Assembly: GCA_017545225.1 (NCBI GenBank) | Contig: JAFWPR010000040.1 | Coordinates: forward strand, 1-36,108 | Reading direction: 5' to 3' | Origin: Clostridia bacterium | GTDB lineage: Bacteria > Bacillota > Clostridia > Oscillospirales > CAG-272 | DNA length: 36,108 bases | Part shown: positions 7,588 through 15,102 of the stretch, in pieces | Numbering within the stretch: position 1 is the first letter of the stretch | Layout of the letters: each line of letters opens with the position of its first letter | Notes under the pieces: generated by a model | Told to the model about the DNA's origin: nothing | What the model saw: the letters and a program-made list of their open reading frames with translations, nothing else | The model's database searches: none | Made by a program: the position numbers and the translations under genes

Positions 7588-9182
7588 AAATAGAGATATA
7601 CGACACGACTCTGCGCGACGGCGCGCAGGGCGCGGGAGTCTCGTTCTCGCCGGAAGACAAACTGAACATGATTCGCGCGCTCGACCGGCTCGGCATATCA
7701 TATATCGAGGCGGGTATGGTCACGGACGAGGCGGGAAAAGAATTTTTCCGCTCGCTCGGCGGACTTGAACTCGAAAATGCGAAGCTCTCCGTCTTCACTC
7801 CTACCGTTCACCCGGGAGTGAGGGCGGAAGACAGCGGGATCCTGCGGGACAGCGCCGCGGCGCCCGTCCCCGTCGCCGCCGTCTTCGGCAAGAGTTCCCT
7901 TTACCACGTAAAGGAAGTCCTGAGAACGACGCCCGAGGAAAACGTAAGGATGATAAAGGACTCCGTCCGCTTCCTGAAGGACGCGGGCAAAGAGGTGATC
8001 TTCGACGCGGAACACTTCTTCGACGGCTATTCGGACAGCCCGTCCTACGCGCTCGAAGTTCTCGCCGCCGCTCACGAGGCGGGCGCGTCTACGCTCGTTC
8101 TCTGCGACACGAACGGCGGGATGCTCCCCGACGTCGTCGGAATGGCGGCCGAGCGGGTATGCCGCGAGTTCCCCTCCGTCGGCATCCACGCGCACAACGA
8201 CCTCGGTATGGCGGTCTCCTGTTCCGTCTCCGCGGTCCTCGCGGGAGCCGCCCACGTTCAGGGAACGGTCTCGGGGATCGGCGAACGGTGCGGCAACGCG
8301 AACCTCAATACGCTCATCCCCCTTCTGCAGCTGAAACTCGGCTTCGACTGCGTGAAGGACAACATAAAACGAATAACGTCAACGGCGAAATACGTCAGCG
8401 AGATCGCGAATCTCACGTTCGACGAATCGGAGCCGTTCGTCGGCGCGTACGCGTTCACCCACAAAGCGGGCGCGCATATCGACGGAATCAGAAAAGACCC
8501 GCGCTCTTTCGAGCACGTCGATCCCGCCTCCGTCGGAAATCTGAGAAACACCGTCATCAGCGAGCTGTCCGGCCGCGCGGCGGTCACGGACAAGATCGGC
8601 GCTCTGTCGCCGCTCGGAGGGCTCGAAAAAGACGACCCGAGGGTCGCCGAAGTCGTTAAAGTCCTGCGCGAGCGGGAAAAGCTCGGCTACGTCTACGAAC
8701 AGGCGGAGGGTTCCCTCTCGCTGCTCGTCGACGGGATCGCGGGCGAGCGCGTCTCGCACTTCGATCTGCTCGCGTTCAAGGTCATCGCAGAGGACGCGAA
8801 AGACACCCCCGGCAGAGACGAGCTGATGAAGAGTTCGGCGATGATTAAGATCGCCGTGGGCGGCTCCGAGGAGATCGCCGCCGCGGAGGGGAACGGTCCC
8901 GTCAACGCGATGGACCGCGCTCTTCGCCGCGCTCTCACGCGCTTTTACCCCGAGGTCGGCGGGATGAAGCTGACCGACTACCGCGTCCGCGTCATCGACT
9001 CCGGCGCGACGGCGTCGTCCGTCCGCGTCCTTATCGAGTCGACGGACGGAGTGACCGTCTGGCGGACCGTCGGCGTTTCGACCGACATCATCAACGCAAG
9101 CTGGCAGGCGCTTCGCGACTCTGTGGAATATATGCTCACTCACGTTACGAAAAGCGCTCCCGCGTCTCATACGGAGGTCTGA
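7584..9182 (+). CDS. cimA: Citramalate synthase
   Basis: A 532-residue member of the LeuA superfamily that condenses pyruvate with acetyl-CoA to (R)-citramalate, giving 2-ketobutyrate for isoleucine without threonine. It begins IYDTTLRDGAQGAGVSFS, and carries FDAEHFFDGYSDSP, VLCDTNGGMLPD and HAHNDLGMAVSCS, which are typical of the CimA type rather than LeuA, plus a C-terminal LeuA-like regulatory domain. One oddity: relatives usually have an EGGWPGSNPKD-type loop early on, and this protein has EAGMVTDEAGKEFF there, so the substrate pocket edge may differ. It starts at a GTG that overlaps the leuA stop by four bases. Pairing with leuA lets one leuCD/leuB set serve both branches. Confidence 0.9.
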   Translation: MKIEIYDTTLRDGAQGAGVSFSPEDKLNMIRALDRLGISYIEAGMVTDEAGKEFFRSLGGLELENAKLSVFTPTVHPGVRAEDSGILRDSAAAPVPVAAVFGKSSLYHVKEVLRTTPEENVRMIKDSVRFLKDAGKEVIFDAEHFFDGYSDSPSYALEVLAAAHEAGASTLVLCDTNGGMLPDVVGMAAERVCREFPSVGIHAHNDLGMAVSCSVSAVLAGAAHVQGTVSGIGERCGNANLNTLIPLLQLKLGFDCVKDNIKRITSTAKYVSEIANLTFDESEPFVGAYAFTHKAGAHIDGIRKDPRSFEHVDPASVGNLRNTVISELSGRAAVTDKIGALSPLGGLEKDDPRVAEVVKVLREREKLGYVYEQAEGSLSLLVDGIAGERVSHFDLLAFKVIAEDAKDTPGRDELMKSSAMIKIAVGGSEEIAAAEGNGPVNAMDRALRRALTRFYPEVGGMKLTDYRVRVIDSGATASSVRVLIESTDGVTVWRTVGVSTDIINASWQALRDSVEYMLTHVTKSAPASHTEV

Positions 9183-9184
9183 CT

Positions 9185-10252
9185 GTGGAAAAGATAAGAC
9201 TCGGAGTCCTCTTCGGAGGCAAATCGTCAGAATATGAAGTATCTCTCTCGTCGGCGTACGCCGTTCTGTCGCACGTCGATCCCGAAAAATACGAAGTAGT
9301 CCGCATAGGGATCACAAAAGACGGAGAATTCTTCAAATTTGACGGAGATCCCGGATCGATAAAAGACGGCTCGTGGTGCGCCGACACGGAAAAACTCGAC
9401 CGCATAGCCGTCGATCCGTCATACGGCGACAAACGTATTTACGCCGTCTCGCCGGACGGCGTCAGAAAAGAGATCGTCCTCGACGCCGTATTCCCCGTTC
9501 TTCACGGCAGGTTCGGCGAGGACGGAAGACTTCAGGGAATGCTCGAGGTCATGGGCGTCCCGACCGTCGGCTGCGAGTGCACCGCGAGCGCGGTCACGAT
9601 GGACAAAGCGCTGACGAAAGCGGTCGTCAGTCTGTTCTCCGACGTCAGGCAGGCGAAAGCCGTCACCGCGTTCGCGCGCGACGACAGAGACGCCGTCATA
9701 AAAGAGGCTGAAGAGAAGATCGGATATCCGATGTTCGTTAAACCTTCGCGCTCCGGCTCGTCCGTCGGCTGTTCCGCCGTCAAGTCGCGCGAGGATCTCC
9801 CCGCCGCGCTCGGGTCCGCTTTTTCCGAAGACGACAAGATCCTCATCGAGGAGCGGATAAAAGGAAAAGAGATCGAGGTAGCCGTGCTCGAAGAGGACGG
9901 GGAGCTGACCGTCTCAAGTCCCGCCGAGATCGACGTCGGGTCGAGCGATTTCTACGACTACGAGACGAAATACGTGACCGACGAATCGTCGTTCTTCATC
10001 CCCGCGAGGATACCGGACGCGAGCGTCGAAGAAGTTCGCGCCTCCGCCGCTCAGATCTTCAAAATACTCGGATGCCGCGGTCTGTCCCGCGTCGACTTCT
10101 TCCTCACGAAAGAGGGCGAACTCATTTTCAACGAAATAAACACGATGCCCGGCTTCACGCCGATCTCGATGTACCCGAAGCTGATGGAATACGGCGGTAT
10201 CCCGTACGGCGAGCTGATCGACCGTCTTATCAGATCCGCAATGAATAAATAA
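9185..10252 (+). CDS. ddl: D-alanine--D-alanine ligase
   Basis: A 355-residue ATP-grasp enzyme that makes the D-Ala-D-Ala dipeptide of peptidoglycan precursors. Seen are LFGGKSSEYEVSLSSA at the N-terminus, the central-domain loop KPSRSGSSVGCSAV, the omega-loop DYETKYVTDESSFFIPA and the C-terminal metal site FNEINTMPGFTPISMYPKL. The Lys-Tyr pair in the omega-loop is the feature of true D-Ala-D-Ala ligases, so a VanA-like D-Ala-D-Lac activity is unlikely. It starts at GTG (9185) two bases after cimA ends and is thus part of the amino-acid operon, an unusual but not unreasonable link between amino-acid and wall synthesis. Confidence 0.94.
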   Translation: MEKIRLGVLFGGKSSEYEVSLSSAYAVLSHVDPEKYEVVRIGITKDGEFFKFDGDPGSIKDGSWCADTEKLDRIAVDPSYGDKRIYAVSPDGVRKEIVLDAVFPVLHGRFGEDGRLQGMLEVMGVPTVGCECTASAVTMDKALTKAVVSLFSDVRQAKAVTAFARDDRDAVIKEAEEKIGYPMFVKPSRSGSSVGCSAVKSREDLPAALGSAFSEDDKILIEERIKGKEIEVAVLEEDGELTVSSPAEIDVGSSDFYDYETKYVTDESSFFIPARIPDASVEEVRASAAQIFKILGCRGLSRVDFFLTKEGELIFNEINTMPGFTPISMYPKLMEYGGIPYGELIDRLIRSAMNK

Positions 10253-10264
10253 GGAGGAAGTAAA

Positions 10265-10522
10265 ATGGAAACGAGAGTAGCCCTTATCGGTATCATCGTA
10301 TCGGACAGAGGGTCCGCCGACAAACTGAACGAGGTCCTTCACGAGTACGGCGACTACATCATCGGAAGAATGGGTATCCCGTACAAGGAGAAAGGGATCA
10401 ACGTTATCAGCATCGCGATCGACGCGCCGCAGGACGTCATCTCCGCGCTCGCCGGAAAGATCGGCAAGCTCGACGACGTGAGCTGCAAAACGTCGTTCGC
10501 TTCGTGGTCGTATGACGAATAA
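10265..10522 (+). CDS. TM1266-like small ACT-type putative regulator
   Basis: An 85-residue protein resembling the TM1266 family (putative iron-only hydrogenase system regulator), a small ferredoxin-like/ACT fold related to the C-terminal domain of NikR. The pattern is ALIGIIVSDRGSADKLNEVL, HEYGDYIIGRMGIPYKEKGI, NVISIAIDAP and a conserved end; the family usually sits next to hydE/hydF/hydG maturation genes. None of these is in this window; here it closes the yqhQ-ddl operon, 12 bases after ddl with a strong GGAGG site. There is no DNA-binding domain in the sequence, so the regulatory role is a family label only. Confidence 0.8.
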   Translation: METRVALIGIIVSDRGSADKLNEVLHEYGDYIIGRMGIPYKEKGINVISIAIDAPQDVISALAGKIGKLDDVSCKTSFASWSYDE

Positions 10523-10530
10523 AAAACGTC

Positions 10531-10560
10531 GCGGCTCGGGAAACCGGGCCGCGGTTTTTT
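10531..10560 (+). terminator. Intrinsic terminator of the yqhQ-ddl operon
   Basis: GCGGCTCGG (10531-10539) pairs with CCGGGCCGC (10544-10552) with one G-U pair, followed by GG and six T residues, eight bases past the last gene of the operon. It is the clearest terminator of the left half. Confidence 0.9.
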
Positions 10561-10569
10561 ATTCAATGC

Positions 10570-10644
10570 GTCCTCAGGACGGAATTCACGACGGCGCAGC
10601 CGTCAATTCATGAGCCCCGCGGGTTTGCCGCGGGGCTCAATTCA
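10570..10644 (+). repeat. Cluster of short perfect hairpins separated by AATTCA
   Basis: Three palindromes follow one another: GTCC-TCA-GGAC (10570-10580), GACGGC-GCA-GCCGTC (10590-10604) and an 11-bp stem GAGCCCCGCGG with a 5-base loop (10612-10638). The hexamer AATTCA punctuates them at 10583, 10605 and 10639. The design, different stems on a constant spacer, resembles REP-like hairpin clusters in intergenic DNA of gut Clostridia. No gene is visible from 10523 to 10861. Confidence 0.7.
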
Positions 10645-10655
10645 CGCGCCTGAGC

Positions 10656-10735
10656 GGAAGCCGAAATTATTATCGCAATAATTCAGAACCCATTCCGGTT
10701 CATGAATTCGCGTCTCTGTACAGGAAAGTGACGAC
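10656..10735 (-). repeat. 80-bp direct repeat, copy A (relic of an SLH gene 3' end)
   Basis: This 80-base segment matches 10818-10897 at 78 of 80 positions. On the minus strand it reads through the last codons of the SLH gene (VVTFLYRDANS and stop) plus its 3' flank, so it is a duplicated gene tail with no gene body upstream. The flank has an AATTATT/AATAATT hairpin. Confidence 0.9.
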
Positions 10736-10736
10736 G

Positions 10737-10801
10737 TAAAATTCTGCGATTCCGGCGAAGCCGGATGAAATGGGTTGGGTCCCATTTCAAGTGGAATTTT
10801 A
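10737..10801 (+). repeat. 65-bp folded repeat element, copy 1
   Basis: Bounded by terminal inverted repeats TAAAATTC (10737-10744) and GAATTTTA (10794-10801). Inside are two hairpins: TCCGGC-GAA-GCCGGA (10751-10765) and an 8-bp stem GAAATGGG/CCCATTTC (10767-10788) with loop TTGGGT. The whole can fold as a three-way junction. A second copy lies inverted at 28837-28901 and differs at only two positions, both outside the stems. It is non-coding, very short, and looks like a MITE or REP-type element. Confidence 0.85.
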
Positions 10802-10817
10802 TCCGTTACTTTCCCGC

Positions 10818-10897
10818 GGAAGCCAGAATTATTATCGCAATAATTCAGAACCCATTCCGGTTCATGAATTCGCGTCTCTGTACAGGAAAGTGACGAC
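10818..10897 (-). repeat. 80-bp direct repeat, copy B (in the SLH gene 3' end)
   Basis: Partner of the copy at 10656-10735. The last 36 bases (10862-10897) encode the final residues and stop of the SLH protein; the rest is its 3' flank. The 65-bp element lies between the two copies. Confidence 0.9.
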
Positions 10898-12658
10898 TTG
10901 TCCTCTGGTGCACGTATCGGACGGGCTGAAATGCGTCGCGTCCGTGCCGAGGGTGATCTTTTTTTCGACCGCCCACAGGACCGCCGTATGGAAATAGTCG
11001 GCCGTACTTACGTCAAGGAAGGGGTTCTTCGTTATCGCGGGCGACGGCTTACCGTTCGAGCGCCACAGGAAGGTCACGATCTGTCCTCTCGTGCAGACGT
11101 CCTCCGGCGAGAACTCATTCGCGCTCGTTCCGACGGTGATTTCGTTCTCTACCGCCCAGAGGACCGCTTTGTAGAAATAGTCGCTCTCTTTGACGTCACG
11201 GAACGGATTCCTCGCTCCGGTCGGCTCGGGCGAGCCCGCCGTGCGCCACAGGAACGTCACGACCTGACCGCGCGTACATCCGTCTTCGGGAGAGAACGTC
11301 GTCGCGGACGTACCCGTCGTGATGCCATTCGCGACAGCCCAGGCGACCGCGTCGGCGTAGTATGCGCCGGGCACTACGTCCTTGAAGTTCACGGGCGGCT
11401 TGTAGTCGGGATTCTTCTCTCCGCAAACCGTGCACTTCTCCGCTTTGCCGTCGGAGCCGAACGTGTGACCGGAAGCGTCGACGTAATTGTCGACGTATGA
11501 GTCTCCGCAGCGCGAACAGGTGTGAGTCGTATATCCGCGCTCCGTGCAGGTCGGCGCGGTGACGGCGTCTTCATAGTCGTGGCCGAGCGCATCGACGTAC
11601 GTGTCGACGTAGCTGTCGCCGCATGAGCAGGTATGAGTGATAAATCCCTGTTCCGTGCAGGTGGGATCGGTGACCGCTTCGTCATACGAATGGACATGAG
11701 ACGATGACGACGCGAAGGTAACGGCGGCGCCGTCAACGGACCCGGAGGTCACCTCAACGCCATCGCCGAGCAGGATATGCTGATCGACGTCGGTCAGAAA
11801 GTTCTCACTGAACGCGGCGTCCTGACCTTCGATCGTCAGTTTTCCTCCGGTGACGGAAACGGTGCTGTTATCGGTGTCGGAAGCTGCGCCGATCTTCCCC
11901 TTTAACGTGACGTCTCCGCTGCTGACGAGTAAGTAGGAGGAATCCTGATCGTTACCGAGCAAAAATCCGGCGCCGTTTGCGCTCTCGGCGTAAACCTCGC
12001 TGTTTTTGAATTCGGCGGAGCCGTTGTTTACGACAAAGCCGGAAAATTGAGTGGAGCATTTCACGTTCAGCTTGCTGTTCTGAACGGTAAGCGACCGATT
12101 GGCCCATACTCCGGACGCGACCGAGACGATCTCGATATCGACGCCGTCTAAAGTGAGGCTCCCTGTGCAGTAGAAGCCGTAGCCGTACCACGGCTCGCTC
12201 TCGGTGATCGTCAGCTTGCCGTCGCCCTTGACCGTGAAATCGTGGGGGACCATCTGGTATTCATCGTCCATATCGTAGCTTCCGATGCCGTCGCCGCCGG
12301 TCTCCGTTATGGTGCAGTCGCCTTTGACGATGATCGTCAGTTCCTCATCAAGGAACGAGAGGATGCCCGTGCCGAGCTGATCTTCCTCATATCCCCTGGT
12401 GATCTGCGCGTTGTCGAGTGTAAGGACGTTCGCGGCGGGATCAAACGTCGCGGTCCCTTCGCCGCACTGCACGGTGAGGTGATCGTCCGTTAACTGCTCG
12501 TTGTTGACCCAAAGCCTGTAAGCTCCGGTCTCCGTGACCGGGCCGTCCCCGCCCGATTCGGACGGAGCGCCGTCCGCGAAAGCGGTCCCGACTGTCGCGG
12601 ATAACGCAAATATCATCGCGAGAGCGAGGGCAACGGACAAGAATTTCCTGAATTTCAT
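10862..12658 (-). CDS. Secreted SLH-domain surface protein with Cys-rich repeats
   Basis: A 598-residue exported protein. A signal peptide (FLSVALALAMIFALSATVGT, cleavage after AFA near residue 27) leads to a domain of about 270 residues rich in short beta strands (YRLWVNNEQLTDDHLTV, then repeated LT-x-DG/ITG motifs), resembling the Cthe_2159-type beta-helix carbohydrate-binding domain. Two cysteine-rich units follow (PTCTEQGFITHTCSCGDSYV and PTCTERGYTTHTCSRCGDSY), plus a shortened third ending CTVCGEKNPDY. Three SLH domains fill the C-terminus and should hold the protein to cell-wall polymer. I chose ATG 12656-12658 because GGAG lies nine bases upstream; an ATG at 12664 or the upstream 12700 start are alternatives. 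The carbohydrate-binding idea is inference. Confidence 0.88.
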   Translation of the reverse strand: MKFRKFLSVALALAMIFALSATVGTAFADGAPSESGGDGPVTETGAYRLWVNNEQLTDDHLTVQCGEGTATFDPAANVLTLDNAQITRGYEEDQLGTGILSFLDEELTIIVKGDCTITETGGDGIGSYDMDDEYQMVPHDFTVKGDGKLTITESEPWYGYGFYCTGSLTLDGVDIEIVSVASGVWANRSLTVQNSKLNVKCSTQFSGFVVNNGSAEFKNSEVYAESANGAGFLLGNDQDSSYLLVSSGDVTLKGKIGAASDTDNSTVSVTGGKLTIEGQDAAFSENFLTDVDQHILLGDGVEVTSGSVDGAAVTFASSSSHVHSYDEAVTDPTCTEQGFITHTCSCGDSYVDTYVDALGHDYEDAVTAPTCTERGYTTHTCSRCGDSYVDNYVDASGHTFGSDGKAEKCTVCGEKNPDYKPPVNFKDVVPGAYYADAVAWAVANGITTGTSATTFSPEDGCTRGQVVTFLWRTAGSPEPTGARNPFRDVKESDYFYKAVLWAVENEITVGTSANEFSPEDVCTRGQIVTFLWRSNGKPSPAITKNPFLDVSTADYFHTAVLWAVEKKITLGTDATHFSPSDTCTRGQVVTFLYRDANS

Positions 12659-12779
12659 CTGCATAGTCTCCTTTTCATTAAATGTCGTAATGTTTCGCAC
12701 GCTGCTTCAGAGATCCCCAAAAAGCGAACAGCCGGAGCCGCGCGCCGAAAAACGCCGTATTCAGCTTCGGCGCAAACAC

Positions 12780-12808
12780 AGTATAACACAATTTGAACTT
12801 CTTCACAA
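12780..12808 (-). promoter_or_regulatory. Promoter of the SLH protein gene
   Basis: Minus-strand TTGTGA (12803-12808), a 17-base spacer and TATACT (12780-12785). It leaves an untranslated leader of roughly 115 bases, in which I see no recognisable riboswitch. Confidence 0.65.
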
Positions 12809-12880
12809 TAAAAAACGGCGGGGAAACCGATGCGGAAAACCGCAAAGTATCGCGTTTTGTGTCAAATCAGATATATGAAA

Positions 12881-12910
12881 TAAATATCCCCGCCCGGGTC
12901 GGGCGGGGAT
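12881..12910 (-). terminator. Terminator of asd
   Basis: A perfect 11-bp stem (12886-12896 with 12900-12910, ATCCCCGCCCG and complement) with a 3-base loop, followed on the minus strand by ATTTATTT. It lies 42 bases after the asd stop. Confidence 0.75.
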
Positions 12911-12952
12911 GATATACTCTTTAAGAATATGATATACCGCTGCGCGGTATGA

Positions 12953-14032
12953 TCAGTCGAGCCAACCCTGACGGAAGAGCAGTTCGGCGGTGAGCAGGGC
13001 GCCGCCGGCAGCGCCGCGGAGGGTGTTGTGCGACAGTCCGACGAACTTCCAGTCGAACAGGGAGTCCTCACGGAGCCGTCCCGCCGACACGCCCATACCG
13101 CCGTAAAGATCGCGGTCGAGGTTCGCCTGCGGTCTGTTGTCTTCCTCGAAATACGTTATGAACTGCTTCGGTGCGGAGGGGAGTCCGAGCTCCTGAGGAA
13201 TCCCTCTGAACTCCGCCCAGTCTTTGAGTATCTGCTCTTTTGTAGGTTTATTCTCAAAATTCACGAAGACCGCCGCCGTGTGGCCGTCCGAAACAGGGAC
13301 TCTGATGCACTGGGTCGTGATCAGCGGCACCTCGGCGGGAACGATCACGCCGTTTTCGACTTTGCCCCATACGCGCAGCGGTTCGCGCTCGCTCTTTTCT
13401 TCCTCGCCGCCGATATAGGGAATCACGTTGTCGACCATCTCGGGCCAGTCGGCGAACGTCTTTCCCGCGCCGGAGATCGCCTGATAAGTCGTAGCGACTA
13501 CCTCTTTGATACCGTATTTCAGAAGCGGCGTCAGCATCGGAACGTAACTCTGGATCGAGCAGTTCGGCTTGACGGCGACGAAGCCTCGCTTCGTTCCGAG
13601 ACGCGCCCTCTGCGCTTTGATCACTTCGAGGTGGCCGGGGTTGATCTCCGGAACGACCATCGGGACGTCCGGCGTCCAGCGGTTGGCGGAGTTGTTCGAG
13701 ATAACGGGCAGTTCCGCTCTCGCGTATTTTTCTTCAAGGGCGACGATCTCGTCCTTTTTCATATTCACGGCGCAGAAGACCGCGTCGGCGCGCGCCTTTA
13801 TCGCGTCGACGTCTGCGGCGTCGATCACGGTAAGATCCTTCACGCCGTCAGGGATCGCAGTCTTCATCTTCCAGCGGCCCGCGACCGCGTCGGCGTACTT
13901 TCCGCCCGCGCTCCGCGCGCTCGCGGCGACCGCGGTCACTTCGAAATACGGATGACCGTCGAGCAGGGTGACGAATCTCTGCCCCACCATGCCGGTCGCT
14001 CCGACGACGCATACTTTCATTTTTTCTGCCAT
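12953..14032 (-). CDS. asd: Aspartate-semialdehyde dehydrogenase, archaeal/fungal type
   Basis: Reduces aspartyl phosphate to aspartate semialdehyde with NADPH, the branch point to lysine/diaminopimelate, threonine and methionine. The 359-residue enzyme starts with the nucleotide-binding GATGMVGQRF, has the catalytic cysteine in VKPNCSIQ (Cys158) and the catalytic histidine in VPVSDGHTAAV (His251). The sequence WTPDVPMVVPEINPGHL and the overall form are those of the archaeal/yeast branch of the family, not the E. coli branch, which is usual in some Clostridia. The gene appears to be transcribed alone from a strong promoter that overlaps the end of the preceding operon; GGAGG lies close to the ATG at 14030-14032. 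Confidence 0.94.
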   Translation of the reverse strand: MAEKMKVCVVGATGMVGQRFVTLLDGHPYFEVTAVAASARSAGGKYADAVAGRWKMKTAIPDGVKDLTVIDAADVDAIKARADAVFCAVNMKKDEIVALEEKYARAELPVISNNSANRWTPDVPMVVPEINPGHLEVIKAQRARLGTKRGFVAVKPNCSIQSYVPMLTPLLKYGIKEVVATTYQAISGAGKTFADWPEMVDNVIPYIGGEEEKSEREPLRVWGKVENGVIVPAEVPLITTQCIRVPVSDGHTAAVFVNFENKPTKEQILKDWAEFRGIPQELGLPSAPKQFITYFEEDNRPQANLDRDLYGGMGVSAGRLREDSLFDWKFVGLSHNTLRGAAGGALLTAELLFRQGWLD

Positions 14033-14071
14033 GAGAATATCCTCCCGGGGTATCTGATCAAAAACACGAAT

Positions 14072-14100
14072 ATTTTATCACTCGCCCCGCTTCGTGTCAA
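14072..14100 (-). promoter_or_regulatory. Promoter of asd
   Basis: Minus-strand TTGACA (14095-14100), a 17-base spacer and TAAAAT (14072-14077). The -35 box overlaps the stop codon of the SH3-domain gene upstream (14097-14099), so asd can be transcribed apart from that operon even though it follows on the same strand. Confidence 0.8.
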
Positions 14101-15089
14101 GCGTTGTTATCGTTCTGATCCCCGTTTTGATCTTCGTTTTCATCGTCCGCCGGTTTTCTTCCCTTCTTGACGACGATTAGAATAATGACAAGCGCAGTTA
14201 TCGAGACGACGACCGCCGCGGCGATGCAGTAAAGCACCGTCTTGCCGACGGACCGGGTCCCCGGCTTTTTGCCCTGTTCGTCTGATTTCTCCGTCGCGGA
14301 TTCGGACCCGGCGGATCCGTCCTCCGTCTGTACCGGAAGGACGGCGTTGGTACTTTCTTCCGTCTCGACCGGTTCGGTCTCGGGTTCCGCGGTCGTTTCG
14401 GGCGCGGGATCAACAACAGGCTCTGTCACGGGATCGGGCGCGGGAACGGGTTCGGGATCCGGGTCGGGCGTCGGGTCGGGATCCGGCACGGGATCCGGGA
14501 CCGGATCCGGAACCGGCGGTTCCGTCACAGGCGGTTCTGTCTCTCCAACCGCTTTCAGATAATCGAGAGACGACCATCCTCTCATACCGTTATATTCCGT
14601 ATAGCACCATCCGTTGAATACGTATTCGTAATACACTTCCGTCCCGGTCGGTATGGTATCGACGATATCAAAATTTTCATGAGGACCGTATCTGAGGTTC
14701 AGCCCGATCGACGGTGTAACTTTCGCCTTTGTTCCGGTCACCTGTTCGCCGACTCCGTAATCGGGAGTGACAAGATCGTACGGGTGAAAAAGCTTGTCAT
14801 ACTGCTCGGGTGATATGACCGCGTAAACCGTTCCTCCTTCGAGATTCGGAACGTTTGCCCTCCACGAAGGCGGATCGTCGTAGGTGTTTCTGCTCTCTAT
14901 TTCGATTTTGGTCCCGAATTCCAGGGGAAAATAATAATCTTCTCCGGAAAAAGTATAGCAATCGACCCCGCCGAGCCCGACGAGCAGAGTATCTTCCTCG
15001 GGCGGCATATAGCCGACGTCCGCGAATACTGTCACGGCAAGGGCCGAAACGAGCGTCAGGACTAAAAACAGTATTACGGTTTTTTTCAT
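14097..15089 (-). CDS. Membrane-anchored SH3-domain surface protein
   Basis: A 330-residue protein. Residues 1-23 are a signal peptide (LVSALAVTVFA). A first domain of unknown type (25-110) is followed by a bacterial SH3 domain (about 115-180; motif GLNLRYGPHENFDIVDTIPT, GWCYTEYNGMRGW), a type that often binds peptidoglycan. Residues 183-275 are a long low-complexity Pro/Asp/Glu/Thr wall-spanning linker, and residues 283-307 a transmembrane helix followed by KKGRK and an acidic Asp/Asn-rich cytoplasmic tail. It therefore reaches from the membrane into the wall. It is last in the operon with the MFS and two small membrane proteins, 13 bases after the 118-residue protein, with AAGGAG at good distance. 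Confidence 0.85.
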   Translation of the reverse strand: MKKTVILFLVLTLVSALAVTVFADVGYMPPEEDTLLVGLGGVDCYTFSGEDYYFPLEFGTKIEIESRNTYDDPPSWRANVPNLEGGTVYAVISPEQYDKLFHPYDLVTPDYGVGEQVTGTKAKVTPSIGLNLRYGPHENFDIVDTIPTGTEVYYEYVFNGWCYTEYNGMRGWSSLDYLKAVGETEPPVTEPPVPDPVPDPVPDPDPTPDPDPEPVPAPDPVTEPVVDPAPETTAEPETEPVETEESTNAVLPVQTEDGSAGSESATEKSDEQGKKPGTRSVGKTVLYCIAAAVVVSITALVIILIVVKKGRKPADDENEDQNGDQNDNNA

Positions 15090-15102
15090 TTTACAGTCTC
15101 CT

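Noticed and set aside
6067..7701. Antisense frame of 544 codons opposite leuA
   Set aside because: Same mirror effect; leuA is certain, and the antisense product is Arg/Asp-rich with no recognisable domain.
9185..10252. Vancomycin-resistance (D-Ala-D-Lac) ligase
   Set aside because: The omega-loop has the Lys-Tyr pair of true D-Ala-D-Ala ligases and there is no vanH, vanX or two-component system nearby.
10570..10897. CRISPR array
   Set aside because: Only two 80-bp repeats with a single unrelated spacer and several unlike hairpins; no regular repeat-spacer spacing and no cas genes.
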